Shown: positions 12,374-29,171, numbered from the stretch's first letter. The stretch: DNA of 64,000 bases from Circinella minor (GCA_016758965.1 JAEPRB010000043.1:125597-189596); one strand, 5' to 3'. The notes: generated by a model from the sequence alone, not told the origin. A program made the numbers and translations.

Positions 12374-13615
12374 TTATAAACGTCCTTTTCCTTTCTTTTT
12401 CTTATCTTTTTTTCGAGATTGTTTTTTTGATACACCTTTTTCTTGTGATTTGTTAGGTTTCCTTGATTTATTAAGTTTTTCTAAATATTATTTCAATTGA
12501 TAAGTACTAGAGAGAGAAGGCGGGGAGAGTTCATTCATTTTATAATAATTTTATATACCTAATATAGCTTTTGCTTTTTTAACTTGTGTATCATTACCAC
12601 TATTCATCATGGCATTAATTAAACCCATAGCAATATTATCACTAAAAGAAAAAAAAAAGTTATTGTATATTTATATATAAATAATACTTCTTTATAAAAA
12701 TAAATAACTACATAACAACTTAATTAACTTACTGTAACATAGTATCTTCTTCATCGGATTCTTCCTTTCGTAAATCAATCGTATCAGGATAATATGGACT
12801 ATGAGGTTCTAAACCAAAATGTCTTAATTCAAATCCACCTAAAAAGTTTTGATCAGAAGGATCACGAAATTGAACAGGTCCATAATCGTCTTCGTCTTCT
12901 TCTTCCTCACTGGGAATAAATTCGTCATCATCCTGTACTATATTTCCAGTAATATTTATTGAACTAATTTAATTTAAATTGCTGTTAGTCAATTACGATC
13001 GTATTTCCTCCTTTCCCCCCCCCCTAATAATTGCTTCCTTTTCTCTTATTTCTCTCTTTTTTTTTTTGGAAATATTTTTTTACTTGACTCCAGTTAATAT
13101 TAAAGTTGGTTCGTCTACATCTTTAAAATATACGTCAAGAGATTGTTGTTCAATCTAAAAACATGAATAATTTTAGGTGTCAATGGAACAAAATTATATT
13201 ATTACTATGTGTTTGTTTTTTAATTATTTTATTTTACCTCGTTATGCGTCAAGGAACATATAGCATATTCGGAATCTCTTACTCGGACTTTGAGAGTTGA
13301 TCGACCAGGTTTTGCATCGTCCAATAGTGATGCCTATAACAGCAATATACGATAAGTTTCGTTTTTTGATAATAAATACAACTTTATATATAACTTGTTT
13401 TCAGAAGGTTAATAATAATCGAATTACCATTGTAAAATGAATTCCTTCCTCAATAGAAAGTGTTAAAGGTTCATTAGGTTTTATTACTAACCCTAAATAA
13501 AAATAACGATCGAGACAATTAATACTGATTCAAACCGCCCCCCAAGGTTCGTATATGTATATAAAACGATTGTAAAAGTTAAAACTACTTTACCAATGAA
13601 AGTTGAAGACGACAT
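12374..13615 (-). CDS. Nucleoplasmin-like (NPL) domain protein without a prolyl isomerase domain
   Basis: Seven exons in transcript order (13594-13615, 13428-13492, 13238-13333, 13084-13154, 12733-12963, 12559-12641, 12374-12480) code 224 residues in one frame. The N-terminal 95 residues follow the nucleoplasmin-like domain of FKBP39/Fpr3/Fpr4: FIGLVIKPNEPLTLSIEEG, IHFTMASLLDDAKPGRSTL, YAICSLTHNEIEQQSLDVYF, then a strand ending in ITGNI. An acidic tract follows (FIPSEEEEDEDDYG, later KEESDEEDTML), then a short helix and a Lys-rich tail ending KKKKGKGRL. Fpr3/Fpr4 continue into an FKBP domain; here the stop follows the basic tail, so only a histone-chaperone-like part remains. Role (histone/nucleolar chaperone) is inferred from the domain; the pentamer-forming acidic fold is family knowledge. 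It is transcribed divergently from the gene at 14659. Confidence 0.8.
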
Positions 13616-14658
13616 TATGGTTATTTTATTTTTTTGAAACAAAAAGAAAAAAACATCTTTTGTTGCCCTTTTAAGGACAACTCCGCGAAATAATAATAAC
13701 ATCTTTCAATACTTTTTTTTTTAATTATTGTTATGCAAATTTAAGTTAATAACTTAATCACTTAAAGTTTCTATAATTTTAAATGATCATAGTAATACAA
13801 TAAACACAGTGAATGTATTTTTAATAATTTTTCCTTTGTATACACTTCAATTTTTTTTAAATCAAAAGAATTGAAAGCTATTAGAAGAGAGGCTTTTTGT
13901 TGTTACTGACAAGGTTCTTTGTTATTTGATAAGGATTTTGAAAGGAATGTGAATCAAAATGGAAGAAGATAAAAAAAAAATACTAGCTAGAAAAGGCAAA
14001 GGCATGTGAAAAAAAAAAGTTTGTTATCATGATACCAGCATATAATAATATAATTCATTATTGTCTCGAAAGAAAGAAAAGTGTAAATCAAAACGGATCG
14101 AAAAAGATTGTTACACCCGTTTTTTTAAGTTGTACATGTCCCATAAAATGATCTTGCTGTTTCGGATAACTAATCAAAAGTAAATATCGTTTGACCCTTT
14201 TCCAAAAATGATGATAGGTTCCTAATTTTGATGCTACTTGGTTATATGATACATGTTAACACAATGTGAATGGTAATGGTCACATGGCAACTTGGTTGTC
14301 AGGTGTGAATATGTAATGAGTATATATATATATATATATGGTTACTATAACTATGACATGTATGTTATTTAATCACTTCTGAGAAATGATCTGATGGGCT
14401 ATATTGTTGCTTTTAGTAAATTATGGGTAAATGCTACTACAAATATAATAGTAAATGTAACTTGATAATGCTTATGCCTTTTTTTTCTCATATAAGATAT
14501 GATTATAAAATTTATATACATCTAAAATGCATTTCTAAAAGTAATTTTTTTTCAACAACCGAAGTTTTTTTTTTCTATATAAACTATTCTTTTCTAACTT
14601 TTTTTATTACAACTCATTGCTTTCAAAAAAAAAAAAAAAAGGAGAACTCCCCTTCTTC
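13616..14658. promoter_or_regulatory. Divergent intergenic region
   Basis: About 1 kb between two divergent start codons. AT-rich, with poly-A/T tracts and a short TA run near 14325-14338. It should hold both promoters. I could not single out a binding site. Confidence 0.45.
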
Positions 14659-15318
14659 ATGCTAACAGATCCTAATGAAAAATCAATAAAAGATCAAAAA
14701 CGAATGTCACGTAGACAATTTCGTAAAGAACGTAAGCTAGCTACAAGAAAAGCATTTCGACAATATTATGCTCAAAAACGGGATCAAAAAAAAGAACAAA
14801 CCGTTGAAGAAGAACAAGAAGTTTTAAAACAACATTCTGAATATCTTCAACAAAAAAGATTATGGGAAGAACGTGAAGAACGATATGAACTTATTAATTT
14901 TGTTCGTAGAAAAGCAGAAGAAGCAGAAAGACAAGCTAGAGAGACAGCACGGGTAATAATAATAATAATAATAATAATAATTTTATATGTGTGATTTTAA
15001 TGTGTCTTTTCTAAATTATTTATATATAGCAAAAATGGCGCGATGCATTGTTACGTATGCCTACCATGGTTTCACCATCAAGTGATAATGATTTTAATAA
15101 AAATAATAGCAATATTGATAGTAATAATAAAATTCAGGTATGATATGAAAAAAAGAGAATAAAATGTATGATCATCCTAATTAATTAAATTTCCTTTCTA
15201 TTAGCCAAAAATACGAAATATGCCTACATTTGTTACTACTGAAGATCGAAAACAAGAAACATCATTACCAACAAAATGGTCAAAAGATATTGATGGTGAT
15301 ACAATGAATTGGCCATAG
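14659..15318 (+). CDS. Small charged coiled-coil protein
   Basis: Exons 14659-14952, 15030-15137 and 15205-15318 code 171 residues. The open frame extends upstream, but the first ATG of the conserved-looking part is at 14659 (MLTDPNEKSIKDQKRMSRRQ). Residues 15-98 are almost entirely charged and helical (RKERKLATRKAFRQYYAQ, then WEEREERYELINFVRRKAEE), ending in QKWRDALLRMP. The tail is Asn-rich and finishes with TKWSKDIDGDTMNWP. The arrangement faintly recalls the N-terminal helical part of ZRSR2-type splicing proteins, but no CCCH finger or UHM domain is present. I do not recognise the family and assign no function. Confidence 0.7.
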
Positions 15319-15697
15319 AAAAAAAAACAAATATATATATATATATCCTTTTTTTAAAAAATAATAATAATAATACCAATCACTATTTCTATATTGAACA
15401 ATCTTTACTCAAATTTTATTAAAAGAAATGAGGTGAATGACATATGTGTATATATGAGAATTATATATGGATATTTTTTTCTTCTTAGACAGCGAAAAAA
15501 AAGGGGAAATTAAAATGGTGATACGATAACACGTTGATAGATGAAGGGAAAAAAAAATAGAAAAGTGGAAAGTTGGGATAACGAAAAAAAAAAAGAGGAC
15601 AGGGAAGTAAATGCGAAATGTTTTGTTGATATAACAACATAATTATTTTGTAAGTGTAAAAATAAAATAAAAAAAAGGGAGGTGGAGGGGAAGAAGT
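15319..15697. other. Convergent intergenic region
   Basis: 379 bases between facing stops of the coiled-coil protein gene and the YPP1-like gene. Purine-rich (A/G) on the plus strand in its second half. No coding or structured element noticed. Confidence 0.55.
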
Positions 15698-18600
15698 CTA
15701 TTGTACGAAACGAGGCAACTGAGAAAATGATTGCAAAGGTGTTGTTTCATTCAATTCAACTGCATATTGGAAACAATTTTTAGCTTGTTCTAAATTATGA
15801 TCATGGCGGTAACATACACCTAGATAATACCAAGCTTCAGCATGATCCCATCCATATCCACGTGTTGCACGATCTAGCAAACCTTCAGCTAATTCCCATT
15901 CTTCTAAATCAATAAAACAACGTGCCATGGCCACCAATGCTTCAATATGATCTGGATCAATAGCTAATGCTTTTTTCAATGCATCCAATCCGGTATCATG
16001 CAATTTCTCTTTATCACCTTGAGACGATGATAATTTTTTAGACTTCTGGATGCACACCATACCCAATTGATACCAAACACTAGCATCATTCATTTGACCC
16101 GCTAAAAGTTGTTGTTCAGCTTCTACAATGGCTTTTGTAGCTTCTTCAAGGCGTCCAGCGCGGATAAAGGTGGTAGTGGACATTAACCAAAGTTTGACCA
16201 ATAGATGATACCAACGATCTCGTTGATAACGAGTATAAAATTGAGTAGGTTTGTTAAGTAATGCACTTATGGTAGGTGATGTATTGGAAGGTCGTCGTTC
16301 AGGTGTACCCATGCTAGCAGCAGAAAAGGAAGGTGTCAATAAAGACATCAATGTGGCGGAAGATGCTTCTGAATTAGGTGTATTTTGTTGTTGTTTTTCT
16401 AATATTTTATTTTACATATACAGTTAGGAATCATTTGATTTGTATGTAAATAAATGAAATGAAATATATATACATTTTTTTTTTACATTACCATCATACA
16501 ATGCTGAACCAGAAGATTGATTTTTGGATGAATGTTGAGTAGTGCTTCCCATTCGTCTAGCAAATCCCATATCTATCAATTGCATACTTTTCTTTCGGAT
16601 CGACATGCCTTCTCTATTAATTGATGAAGAACGTGTACGTCCTGAAAAGCTACCTTTACGATCACTTCGAGTTTCATCACTACTACTTGACTTCATACGA
16701 CGTGGAGGCTTTAGACCTGTTCCTGAAGATGAAACGGGAGGTGTCTCGGTATTATTTCCAAATTCAGTTGGACGAGAAGAATTATTGGAAACACTATTTG
16801 ATCGTCGACGAGGATCCATCTTGGAAAGTGAAAGTGAACGAGAACTGCGTCGAGAACCCATACCATTTCCACCGTTCATTGAATTTTGACGTCCATTCAT
16901 TGACATTGTGTCTTCTAAATGCTGTAGTCCATCCTCAATCACACTTTCATTTGGAATAGCACCATCATTCAAATGTGTAGCCAATTTTGCATAAATCGAA
17001 AATAAATCAGTATACAAATCCAAAATAGCATCAGGCCCTTCTAACTTTTCCAAAAGTTGAACTTGTGTCATGGTCATGGCAAGGTGACTTTCTGCTAAAG
17101 TCATATATTGTGATACTGATTTTTCATTCTTATTCCATGATAATACAGGTGCTGAGCCAGCAACCATTTGGTTGTAATCGGAGGATAAAGCAGAATGATT
17201 CAAACCAGCTTCTAATGTTTGTAATGCTTGCGGTTCGTTGTTTTCTTGACAAGAATGAAGTAATGCTAAAAGATGCCACGATGGTAAATGATTTGGATTT
17301 AGTTGAATAGATTTACTAATAGCAGTGGCGGCATCGTATAAACTACGTGTGCTGGCTAATTCAACAGCATATTCATAATGGGTGTGCCAAGAAGGGTGTT
17401 CTTCATCAAGACGGATGGCTTTGGTCAGTGATTCGATTGATTTACTATGGTATTCTGAACGGGTTTCTGGATCATCACCTGTATATTTTATATTTTATAT
17501 ATATATTGTAAGCATTATAAAATAAATTTACATAAAAGGTGAGAAATCATCCAAATAAAAGACATCACTCCTTTTGTATATAAAATAATAATAACTTACA
17601 TTGACGAGCATAAACACCACAAGCAGCACCATGTACTCTATATACACGTGCCACTAAACCAGTATCCAAACCATTGTCTTGTTCTCCATAGTTTTGCAAT
17701 TCTTCTTCAACAACATTCAATGCTACATGCATAATCATAGTTGCCATTTTCCCATCACCATAAATATGTCCATACAATTCTGTTCCAGCGAAACAGACTG
17801 AAAGGAATCCTTCTTTGGTCTCATTGGCAAGTCCCATACGTCGTGAGATTTCAATTACATCATAATGTTTAGGTTCATCAATATTATCAATATCACTTGC
17901 ACCGACAAGATCCATATAAGAAGCAAATGTATATTTAGCTTCATTAAATTCACCAAGACGCAATAGAGTAAGTAATAAGTGACGTGTAATATTGGCATTA
18001 TTGAATGTATATTCTTTTGCTTGATATAAAAACTAAAAAAGCAACATGGGTTTATAATCATTAATAAATATATAGATATATTTATATTTAATTATTTAAC
18101 CGAAATTGTAGTATGATAATAATTATAATAGTTTACCTGAAGCACACGACGAAGGTGACGAACATCACCCCAACCAACACGATCATGGACATTTGAAGTG
18201 AGATTAGCTAATTCAAGTGTTCGCTGATTTAATTCATTGTTAGTGGATACTAATACAAGTGACCTGAAAAGCTTGCGCAGGATATCCATTACAGGTATAA
18301 CATCTTCTAGTTCATTTCCACTGTCACATGAATTTTGAATTTTTAGTGAGTTTGGTTTTCAACACATTCCATTTTCGTTACACAAAAAAAGATAAAAAGG
18401 AAAGAGAACGAGGCAACAGACAAAACTACCCCATTCTCGGATCGACGAAATAAGAAAAAGTTAATTTTTCTTTTTTTACCTTAAGCTATTATCATTTTCA
18501 TAGGGACTATCAAACTTGGAAATATATCGCACATAGATGTTAAAAATGACCCATTGCTTATAAGTACGCCAACTATTGGACCAATAAGTCTTTGCAAGTT

Positions 18601-19973
18601 TTAAATAAGCTTGCATCAATCGTAATGGGGAAGACCTAAAAAAATGATCCCATACGATGAAAAAAATAAATTAATTTTTTTTTACTCTTTCTCTTCCTGT
18701 AAAGTGTATATGTATAAAAGTATATTATACCTTGTACGTAATTGTAATAATATACCATGATAAAGGCATTCTTCTATCCAATACCATAACGTTTCACTTT
18801 TTTCTTTTAAGTGTTGTTCAACAACATCCCAAGCGGTTGAAAATGCGTCGATCGCCATTGAAATATTATCTTGTTTTTCATAACATATGCCTTTAATGAA
18901 AAATAATCAGTATAAACACGTGAGTCCTTTTTTTTTTCTGTCAAACCCTCCCACGCTACTATACCCCCCCCATCCAAAAAAAAAATCCTTCCTTTTAATT
19001 ATGACGATGAAAAAAACAAACCTTTAATGGCACGCGCTTGAATAAGTAACACCAATCCATACCCAGATGTCGCATCTTCAATTCTTAAAGCTAAATTCTG
19101 TAATGATTCTAATGCCTTGTCATAATCACCACTTTCAAAATAAATGCGTGCCAAAATAATTTTTGCAAACTAAAAAATTCATAAATAAAAGTTTTTTTTT
19201 GGGGGGGGGGTAAATAAAATAAAGTGGCGTTAGTCTTATGTGTAACTAAATAGTTAGGTGAAACAAATCGCTTTTTTGATAGAGAGAACCCCCTTTTTTT
19301 TGTTTGATTGATTGGTTGTAGGGGTAGGGATAACAAAGAATATTAAAAAAAAGAGTACAAAGAAGTAAAGCAAAAGTAAAAAAAAAAAAAAGTTATACAG
19401 GTAAAAAGAAAGTGTAGCGAAAAAAAAAAGAGTGGGGAAAGAAGGGCACGGTCCATATATATATATATATCTTATTTTATTATTTTCTTTACCTGTCCCT
19501 GACGATCATCTGGTAATTCTAAATTATCTTTTTTTCCATGAGTAATGTCAATTAAACGTTGAATAAATGATTGTGTTTGGTTGGAATTAAGTGAAGGTGA
19601 AATATAAATAGAGTCTGGTGTATCATTAATATGTTCTTCGCCAGTTGAACGTTGTTTTTGCGTTTGTGTTTGTTCGATAAACTCGGCTTCAATGCATGCA
19701 GCAATATCCAGAACTATGTATGCATAAAAATAATTAAAATTTAACTCAAAAAGATACAATCAAAAAATAAAACCATTTTGTTGTCATTGCTATGTTGTCA
19801 AGTTAAAATAAAATAAAAAAAAAGGTTATATATCACCATGGTGATAACCCCTTACCAGTTTCATCAGGATGATATTTTTTATATCGTTGAGCAAGTTGAG
19901 GAATCGATGACCATTCACCACGACAACGAGCAATATCAAGGTCAATAGCAGATTGCGTTGCCTTGTTTTCCAT
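15698..19973 (-). CDS. YPP1: YPP1/TTC7-like TPR protein of the PI4-kinase plasma-membrane complex
   Basis: Scaffold that, with EFR3, recruits the phosphatidylinositol 4-kinase Stt4/PI4KA to the plasma membrane. Nine exons in transcript order: 19856-19973, 19493-19713, 19022-19169, 18731-18890, 18480-18635, 18137-18320, 17600-18032, 16492-17478, 15698-16398; 1035 residues in one frame. The start MENKATQSAIDLDIARCRGE and the following QLAQRYKKYHP are typical of this family. TPR-like helical pairs recur (FESGDYDKALESLQNLAL; AWYYLGVCYRHDHNLEQAKN), and the end ETTPLQSFSQLPRFVQ matches TTC7-family C-termini. Residues of about 665-800 form a Ser/Arg-rich, probably phosphorylated disordered insert, which helps explain why it is longer than yeast Ypp1 (about 820 residues). 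A telo-box-like site lies 290 bases upstream. Confidence 0.87.
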
Positions 19974-20742
19974 ATCGAAATAAAGTAGTTAATAAGGATT
20001 GAAAGGAGAGATAGAGAAGGAAAGTAGATTTTATAGAAAAGTAAGGAAAGGAGATATAAAAAAAAAGTTGAAAGAAAAAGAGAAAAGAGAAATGCGTTGA
20101 AAGGATGGGTTAAAAAAAAAGAAAAGAAGAGAAAAAGAAGCTGAAGCTTAATACAGCATTTATCCCGCAAAGAAAAAACAAAAAAAAAAATACCTGAGCC
20201 TCATACTTATACTCTATCCCCACGTGTATGGTATGTAGAGTTAGTCAATCGAATTTCACCAGATTAGGGTTACAAACATCATTTTTTCCCTTGTTATATA
20301 GCAAAACGAGATCATATTAACCTTTATTCGTAGAAAATAAGATTATTATCTGTGTGCTTATACCTCTCTACTGTAGATATATGTAATATTATCTATGTCA
20401 AACTAAATCCAATATGGTATAAAGTCAAATCATACAAGTAATATAATATAGCATTTTTTTCTTCATCACAACAATACGCACATAAAAGTAAATGGGAAAA
20501 AAAATGTATAAGTTTTGTGAAAAAAAAAGATAGATTTATATAAAGAAAATACGAGGAAAAAAAGGAGGTGTTATAATAAGCTAATTGATGTTGTTTTTTT
20601 TTGTGTTTTTTTTATAATAATAATAATACTTTCATTATCATTTTTTTTAATATATAAAAACCAAGTAAAGAGCAAGAGAAGTTCATGAAATAATCCCATC
20701 ACACTTTCTCACTCTACCCTTTTTGTTGTTTTTATATAGTAT
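19974..20742. promoter_or_regulatory. Promoter of the YPP1-like gene and 3' region of ARF1
   Basis: The first 200 bases are CT-rich on the minus strand (5' leader). An AACCCTAA-type box sits at 20264-20271. The remainder is AT-rich and leads to the ARF1 stop codon. No gene seen. Confidence 0.5.
20264..20271 (-). promoter_or_regulatory. Telo-box-like element upstream of the YPP1-like gene
   Basis: The plus strand reads TTAGGGTT, so the gene strand reads AACCCTAA, 290 bases upstream of the start codon. It is the same core as the element before the STM1-like gene. A single 8-base match could be chance. Confidence 0.35.
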
Positions 20743-24499
<3,757 letters not shown>

Positions 24500-25943
24500 A
24501 TGACATCTCGCGGTTCTTCGGCTGATAGGGAATTGGAAGCGCCATCCGCCGATTCTCCCGCATTAGAGATTCAAACGCTTGTACGCTCGTTTCTTAAGGA
24601 ACATACAGCTTACGATGTGCTTCCGGTGAGTTATCGGCTCATTGTATTTGATACACGTTTACTTGTCAAGAAAGCATTGGCTGGTCTAGTGCAAAACGGT
24701 ATTTATCATTAATAAGGAGAAAGAAAAGAAAGTTTGTGTGTGCGTGTGTGAGAGAAGTGTTTATATATAATATATAAAAATAACTTACTAATTCAATTAT
24801 ATAATATTTAGGTATTGTATCGGCACCATTGTGGTCAAGTGAATTACATCGTTTTGCGGGCATGCTTACGGTCTCGGATTTTGTCAATTTGATTCAATAT
24901 TATTATACACATGCATCAGTTGAAGATGCTTTACAAGACATTGAAAAGTTTGAGATTGGACATTTACGAGACGTTGAAAAAAAGCTTGGAGCCCCAGCAC
25001 CGCAGCTGATATCGATGCATCCTATGTCGAGTTTATATGATGCATGTCGACTGTTAGCTGAAAGTAGAGCCCATCGTGTTCCTTTACTGGATAATGACGC
25101 ACTTGGTACAGAAATGATTATTAGTGTAATTACTCAATATCGTATTCTCAAGTTTATTGCTGTTAATGTAAGTTACTGGATGACATAAAAAGGAAATAAA
25201 AGGCAAAAACAAAAATAAAGGGGGATAATTTATTCAAAAAAAAACGTATTATTCTTTTTTTTTTTTTTGCTGATTGTTTTTAGTATCAAGAAACACGTTC
25301 ATTACGTCGATCTCTAGCTGAATTAAAAATCGGAACTTATGAAAACATAGCAACAGCTCCTTTATCGACTCCTGTCATTGAATTGATTAATATATTTGTG
25401 GATAAAAAGATTAGTGCAGTACCGATTATTGATGAAAATGGTAAGGAAAAGATGGTTTTTTTTGTTGAGATCATGCAAAAGAATGATCCGGTGTTCAAGT
25501 TTGATCCTTTTTTATTTATTTTATTTTCACGTGATATTTTTTAATAATTATAAACTAGGTGTCGTACTGAACGTTTATGAGACGGTGGATGTGATGGTAA
25601 ATAAGTAATGAAAAATAGGAAAAGAATGGATGAGAGAGATTACTTACTATCATGTTTTTTCTAAAAAAAAAAAAAAAACATCGTTATTTGGGTACTTTAG
25701 AGTATAGCACGATCAGGTCGATATAATGAATTGGATATACCAGTAGGCGAAGCATTAGAAGCTCGTCCAAAAGATTATCCCGGTGTTCATACATGTACCT
25801 TGAATGATACATTATATTCTATATTCCAGACGATTCGAAAACAACGTGTTTATCGACTCATTGTTGTTGATCAAGACAAGAAACTTATAGGCATTGTCAG
25901 TCTATCTGATATTCTTGGTTATCTTGTTGGATATCAACGTTAA
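24500..25943 (+). CDS. SNF4: AMP-activated/SNF1 protein kinase gamma subunit (four CBS motifs)
   Basis: Regulatory, nucleotide-binding subunit of the SNF1/AMPK complex that controls energy metabolism and derepression of alternative carbon use. Exons 24500-24698, 24812-25167, 25284-25440, 25559-25596 and 25701-25943 code 330 residues (yeast Snf4: 322). Seen in order: RSFLKEHTAYDVLPVSYRLI, IVSAPLWSSELHRFAGMLTV, SDFVNLIQYYY, EKFEIGHLRDVEKKLG, a second CBS with SRAHRVPLLD, a third with KKISAVPIIDENG, and a fourth with QRVYRLIVVDQDKKLIGIVSLSDIL. The order and motifs match Snf4/AMPKgamma throughout. Exon 4 is only 38 bases. Confidence 0.95.
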
Positions 25944-26517
25944 ATAAGAAAGAATTCCATTAGAAAGGATATAATATTTTTTTTATTATTCTCCCTTCCT
26001 CCACGCCGAATACCAAAAAACCCCCTAACTCACTCAACCAACCCATTCATCACTACATAGCAACATCATACAGACACCTTCATCATAAGACATAATATTT
26101 TAACGCTGTACATAACTATTATATACAACAACAGTTTCAATTCTTTTTTTTTTTTGCTACTTTTACAAACCCTTTTTTCCCTCTTTTTTTTTAGCAGTTA
26201 AAAACCATTACACACTCACATTTTTCCTTTTTGTTTTTTTTTTTTTTTTTGTCATCAAAAAAAAAGACAACTCTTATTTTCTTTTTCTGCTCTATCATGT
26301 AAACGTGAAATCAATGTGACATTTTTATACATAATTATAAGAAAAAAAATCAAGAAAAAAATGTAATGGAAAGGAATATTATGCAAAACTTAATAAGAGA
26401 TTGAAGATGGAGATTGAAAATGGTTAGTGTAAAAAAAAAAAAAAGAGATCAAGAAAACAAAGAAAAAGGAAATTTTTCGGAAATGATGACAAAACAGACT
26501 ATATAAGACTCTCAAAA

Positions 26518-26552
<35 letters not shown>

Positions 26553-26752
26553 CGGAAAATAAAAGAGAGAAAGAGAGAAAAAGGGTGTGTAAAATATTTA
26601 TATATAAAGTAAACATATGCGTGTGAATGAGTGAGTGCGTGAGTGCGTGTTAGAGAGAAAGAGGGAGAGAATTAATAAAAAAGAAATAAAAGAATATACA
26701 TAAAAGAAAAATAAACAAACAAGGCAAAAGAAACCAAAATAAGAAAAAGAAA
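25944..26752. other. Convergent intergenic region with long poly-A tract
   Basis: About 800 bases between the SNF4 stop and the stop of the transcription factor gene. It holds several homopolymer tracts, the longest a 33-base A run at 26519-26551, and purine-rich sequence after it. No gene seen. Confidence 0.55.
26519..26551 (+). repeat. Poly-A tract (33 bases)
   Basis: Uninterrupted run of adenines on the plus strand in the 3' flank of the transcription factor gene. Length may be affected by sequencing. Confidence 0.8.
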
Positions 26753-29171
26753 TTACAAAATTGAATAGTCATGTGGGGCGAAATAACTTTCCAGGGTCTT
26801 TTTTAATTCAAAGAAATAAGCTGCTCTTCCCTTATTATTACTATTACTTGTTGAAGAAAGACCTGGATCAATAGTTGATGCTGATGTAGAAGGAGAAATG
26901 ATTTCACATTCATCATCAGAAGTTCCAATTGTACTGCCACTTGACGTTGAAAAAGGTGTTGGTCCTCGATCATCTCGAGTTAATGGTTGATAATGATGTG
27001 GTGTCGGTAAAGGGGTTGTTGGAGACATTGCTCCAAACGATTGTTGATTATCTTCCATCTCATTATTTATGGATAATACATAATTTTTAAGAATCTTGAG
27101 TGTAATCCGCATATTTTCTTCTGCTCGTATCCGAATATGATTATTTGGAGACACGCTCAATTCTTTCATTGCATCACAAGCAATCAGTACCCAATGCAGC
27201 TCAAGAACACACGGTAATCGATAATTTAATTCTTGAAAAATCTTTGCCAACGCATCACAACAGATCGACACAATTACCAGAGCCCGCTCACCATCTAGAC
27301 GATCTAAAGATGCACCAACCAAATCAGTTCTTGAGGGTGATTGCATTAACCTTGTCTCCAATGCAAGCCAATAAGAGTAATAAAGCATATTAATATACAA
27401 GATATTTGGATTAGGACATTGTTGTGCTTGTTCCACCGTAATATATTCCATGGGACCATTCGATAACTGATAATGATGTGGTAATGATCGCCAAAATCCA
27501 AACATTTGATTCTCCAAATATTCAATATCACTGGTTGGGACTTGATCCAACGATCCTAACATGAGTCGATATCCGGTTTCATCCACACGTGTAGAAATAT
27601 GACAATCGTTAATACGTACAATATGTCGATATAATGCAACAGCTTCTTTCCAATCAGGGTCAATTTCTTCGCAAGGTAACACGGTCGGATACCCAATATC
27701 GTCGTGCAGTAAGGTCGGTGATACGCTATCGCGGCCGTCATAGATGATATGCATATTAATCTCGAGGTAACGCACCATATAAAACATTCTCCGCCATGAT
27801 TCAGCTTCGGCGAGTGGGCCGATCTCCTGTTGTTTTTGGTACTGGTGGTAGTACTGACATTTTTCCCCTCCTTTTTCCATGTATACCTTCTCCGACGACA
27901 TTATTGTTTGTTGTTCCTCTTCTTTATTAATTATATTTTCGTTCTTTTGCTGCTGCTCGTGATCATGCAATATTGCAAGATACTTATCTCTCAGCTGCAT
28001 GGCAATGCGCCATGCCATGCTAATATATATACGTCCTTCACTGTTCCGCAGCAAGATTAAATAGGTTTGTCCTAACATTAAAAGTGCCCCGACCAGTTCC
28101 ACATTTGGTTCTTCATCAAACATTGCATCTTCTATTAAACTTCTCGCTTCTTGACGAAAAATTTCAGCCATTTCTTTTCGATGAGGCTGACATTCTGACT
28201 GTATATGTTGACATTGAGCGTATCCAACAAATGCGGCGATGGCTGACGTAAGCATTGAATGAGGTCTTGCTCGTAAATAAGAATGATAATAAGGTCGAAC
28301 AAAAATAGGAAGTGTATAACCATTACAATTAAAATAAGTATCCAAAAATTGTAATTTAATTGTTGTTGTGGTATCATTGAGCATATAATTGTTGCCATGG
28401 TGATGGTGGTATAAACGTGGGAAATCCTGTTGAATCATCATACTTCCTTGATCCATTTTCTTTGCAAAAATGACCCGAAATAATTGTTCCATATGTAACA
28501 TTTTATTCGTAACAAGAAGGATTTGTGTTGTTCGATCCACAAAATAATTCGGTGATCGATGCGGTGTAAAATATCCAATTGTGCTTTTTAAAAACATAGC
28601 AACGTCAGCTACGCTTTTAATAGATGTTTGTAATTGTATGCCATTGTTTGTACTATTATCTCGTGTTAAAGTAAGTTGCCAAGAATCGCGCCGTTGTCTT
28701 TTTTTTTCTGAACGACCTTGTTCATTTTTTTTATTATGTTGCATGGATGGTGGTGATTGTTGACGTTGTAATCTTGCTTGTACTTGAAGTGATCGTAGTT
28801 GCATTTCCATAGCAGCCACTTCCTCTTCTAATAATTGAACTTGATCCAACATTCGATTTCGTTTTGACATTGGTACAAATTTTTTGACAATATTAGGTTT
28901 TGCAGTAAATTTAAAAACACAAGGTAGTTCCATACGGCAACACCTTTCGCATTGCATTCCCTGTGAAACGAAACATTTTCTACGATGCGCACGACAGTTT
29001 TCGCCTGTATATAGTTTTTTTTTATATCATGTGTGAGTATTTATTATTATTATTTCTTATTGTTTTATTAATATAGTAATACTATATATATAAAAAATAT
29101 ATATATATAGTTTTTTTCGGTCGCTTACAAGGTCTATTCCGTTTTTGTTTTGAATTGCCATCAAGTGTCAT
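26753..29171 (-). CDS. Zn2Cys6 fungal transcription factor
   Basis: Binuclear-zinc-cluster regulator. Two exons (29129-29171 and 26753-29004) code 764 residues. The intron splits the first zinc-binding Cys codon, as is common in this class. The cluster is complete: Cys at residues 15, 18, 25, 33, 36 and 43 (C-x2-C-x6-C-x7-C-x2-C-x6-C), preceded by a basic stretch KQKRNRP. A linker and a leucine-containing coiled coil follow (MLDQVQLLEEEVAAMEMQLR, residues about 60-95). The middle homology region (Fungal_trans type) runs from about 120 to 620, with AIAAFVGYAQC, GALLMLGQTYLILLRN, GRIYISMAWRIAMQL, ESWRRMFYMVRYLEIN. The C-terminus is Ser/Thr/Pro-rich. Targets cannot be inferred from the sequence. 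Confidence 0.9.
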
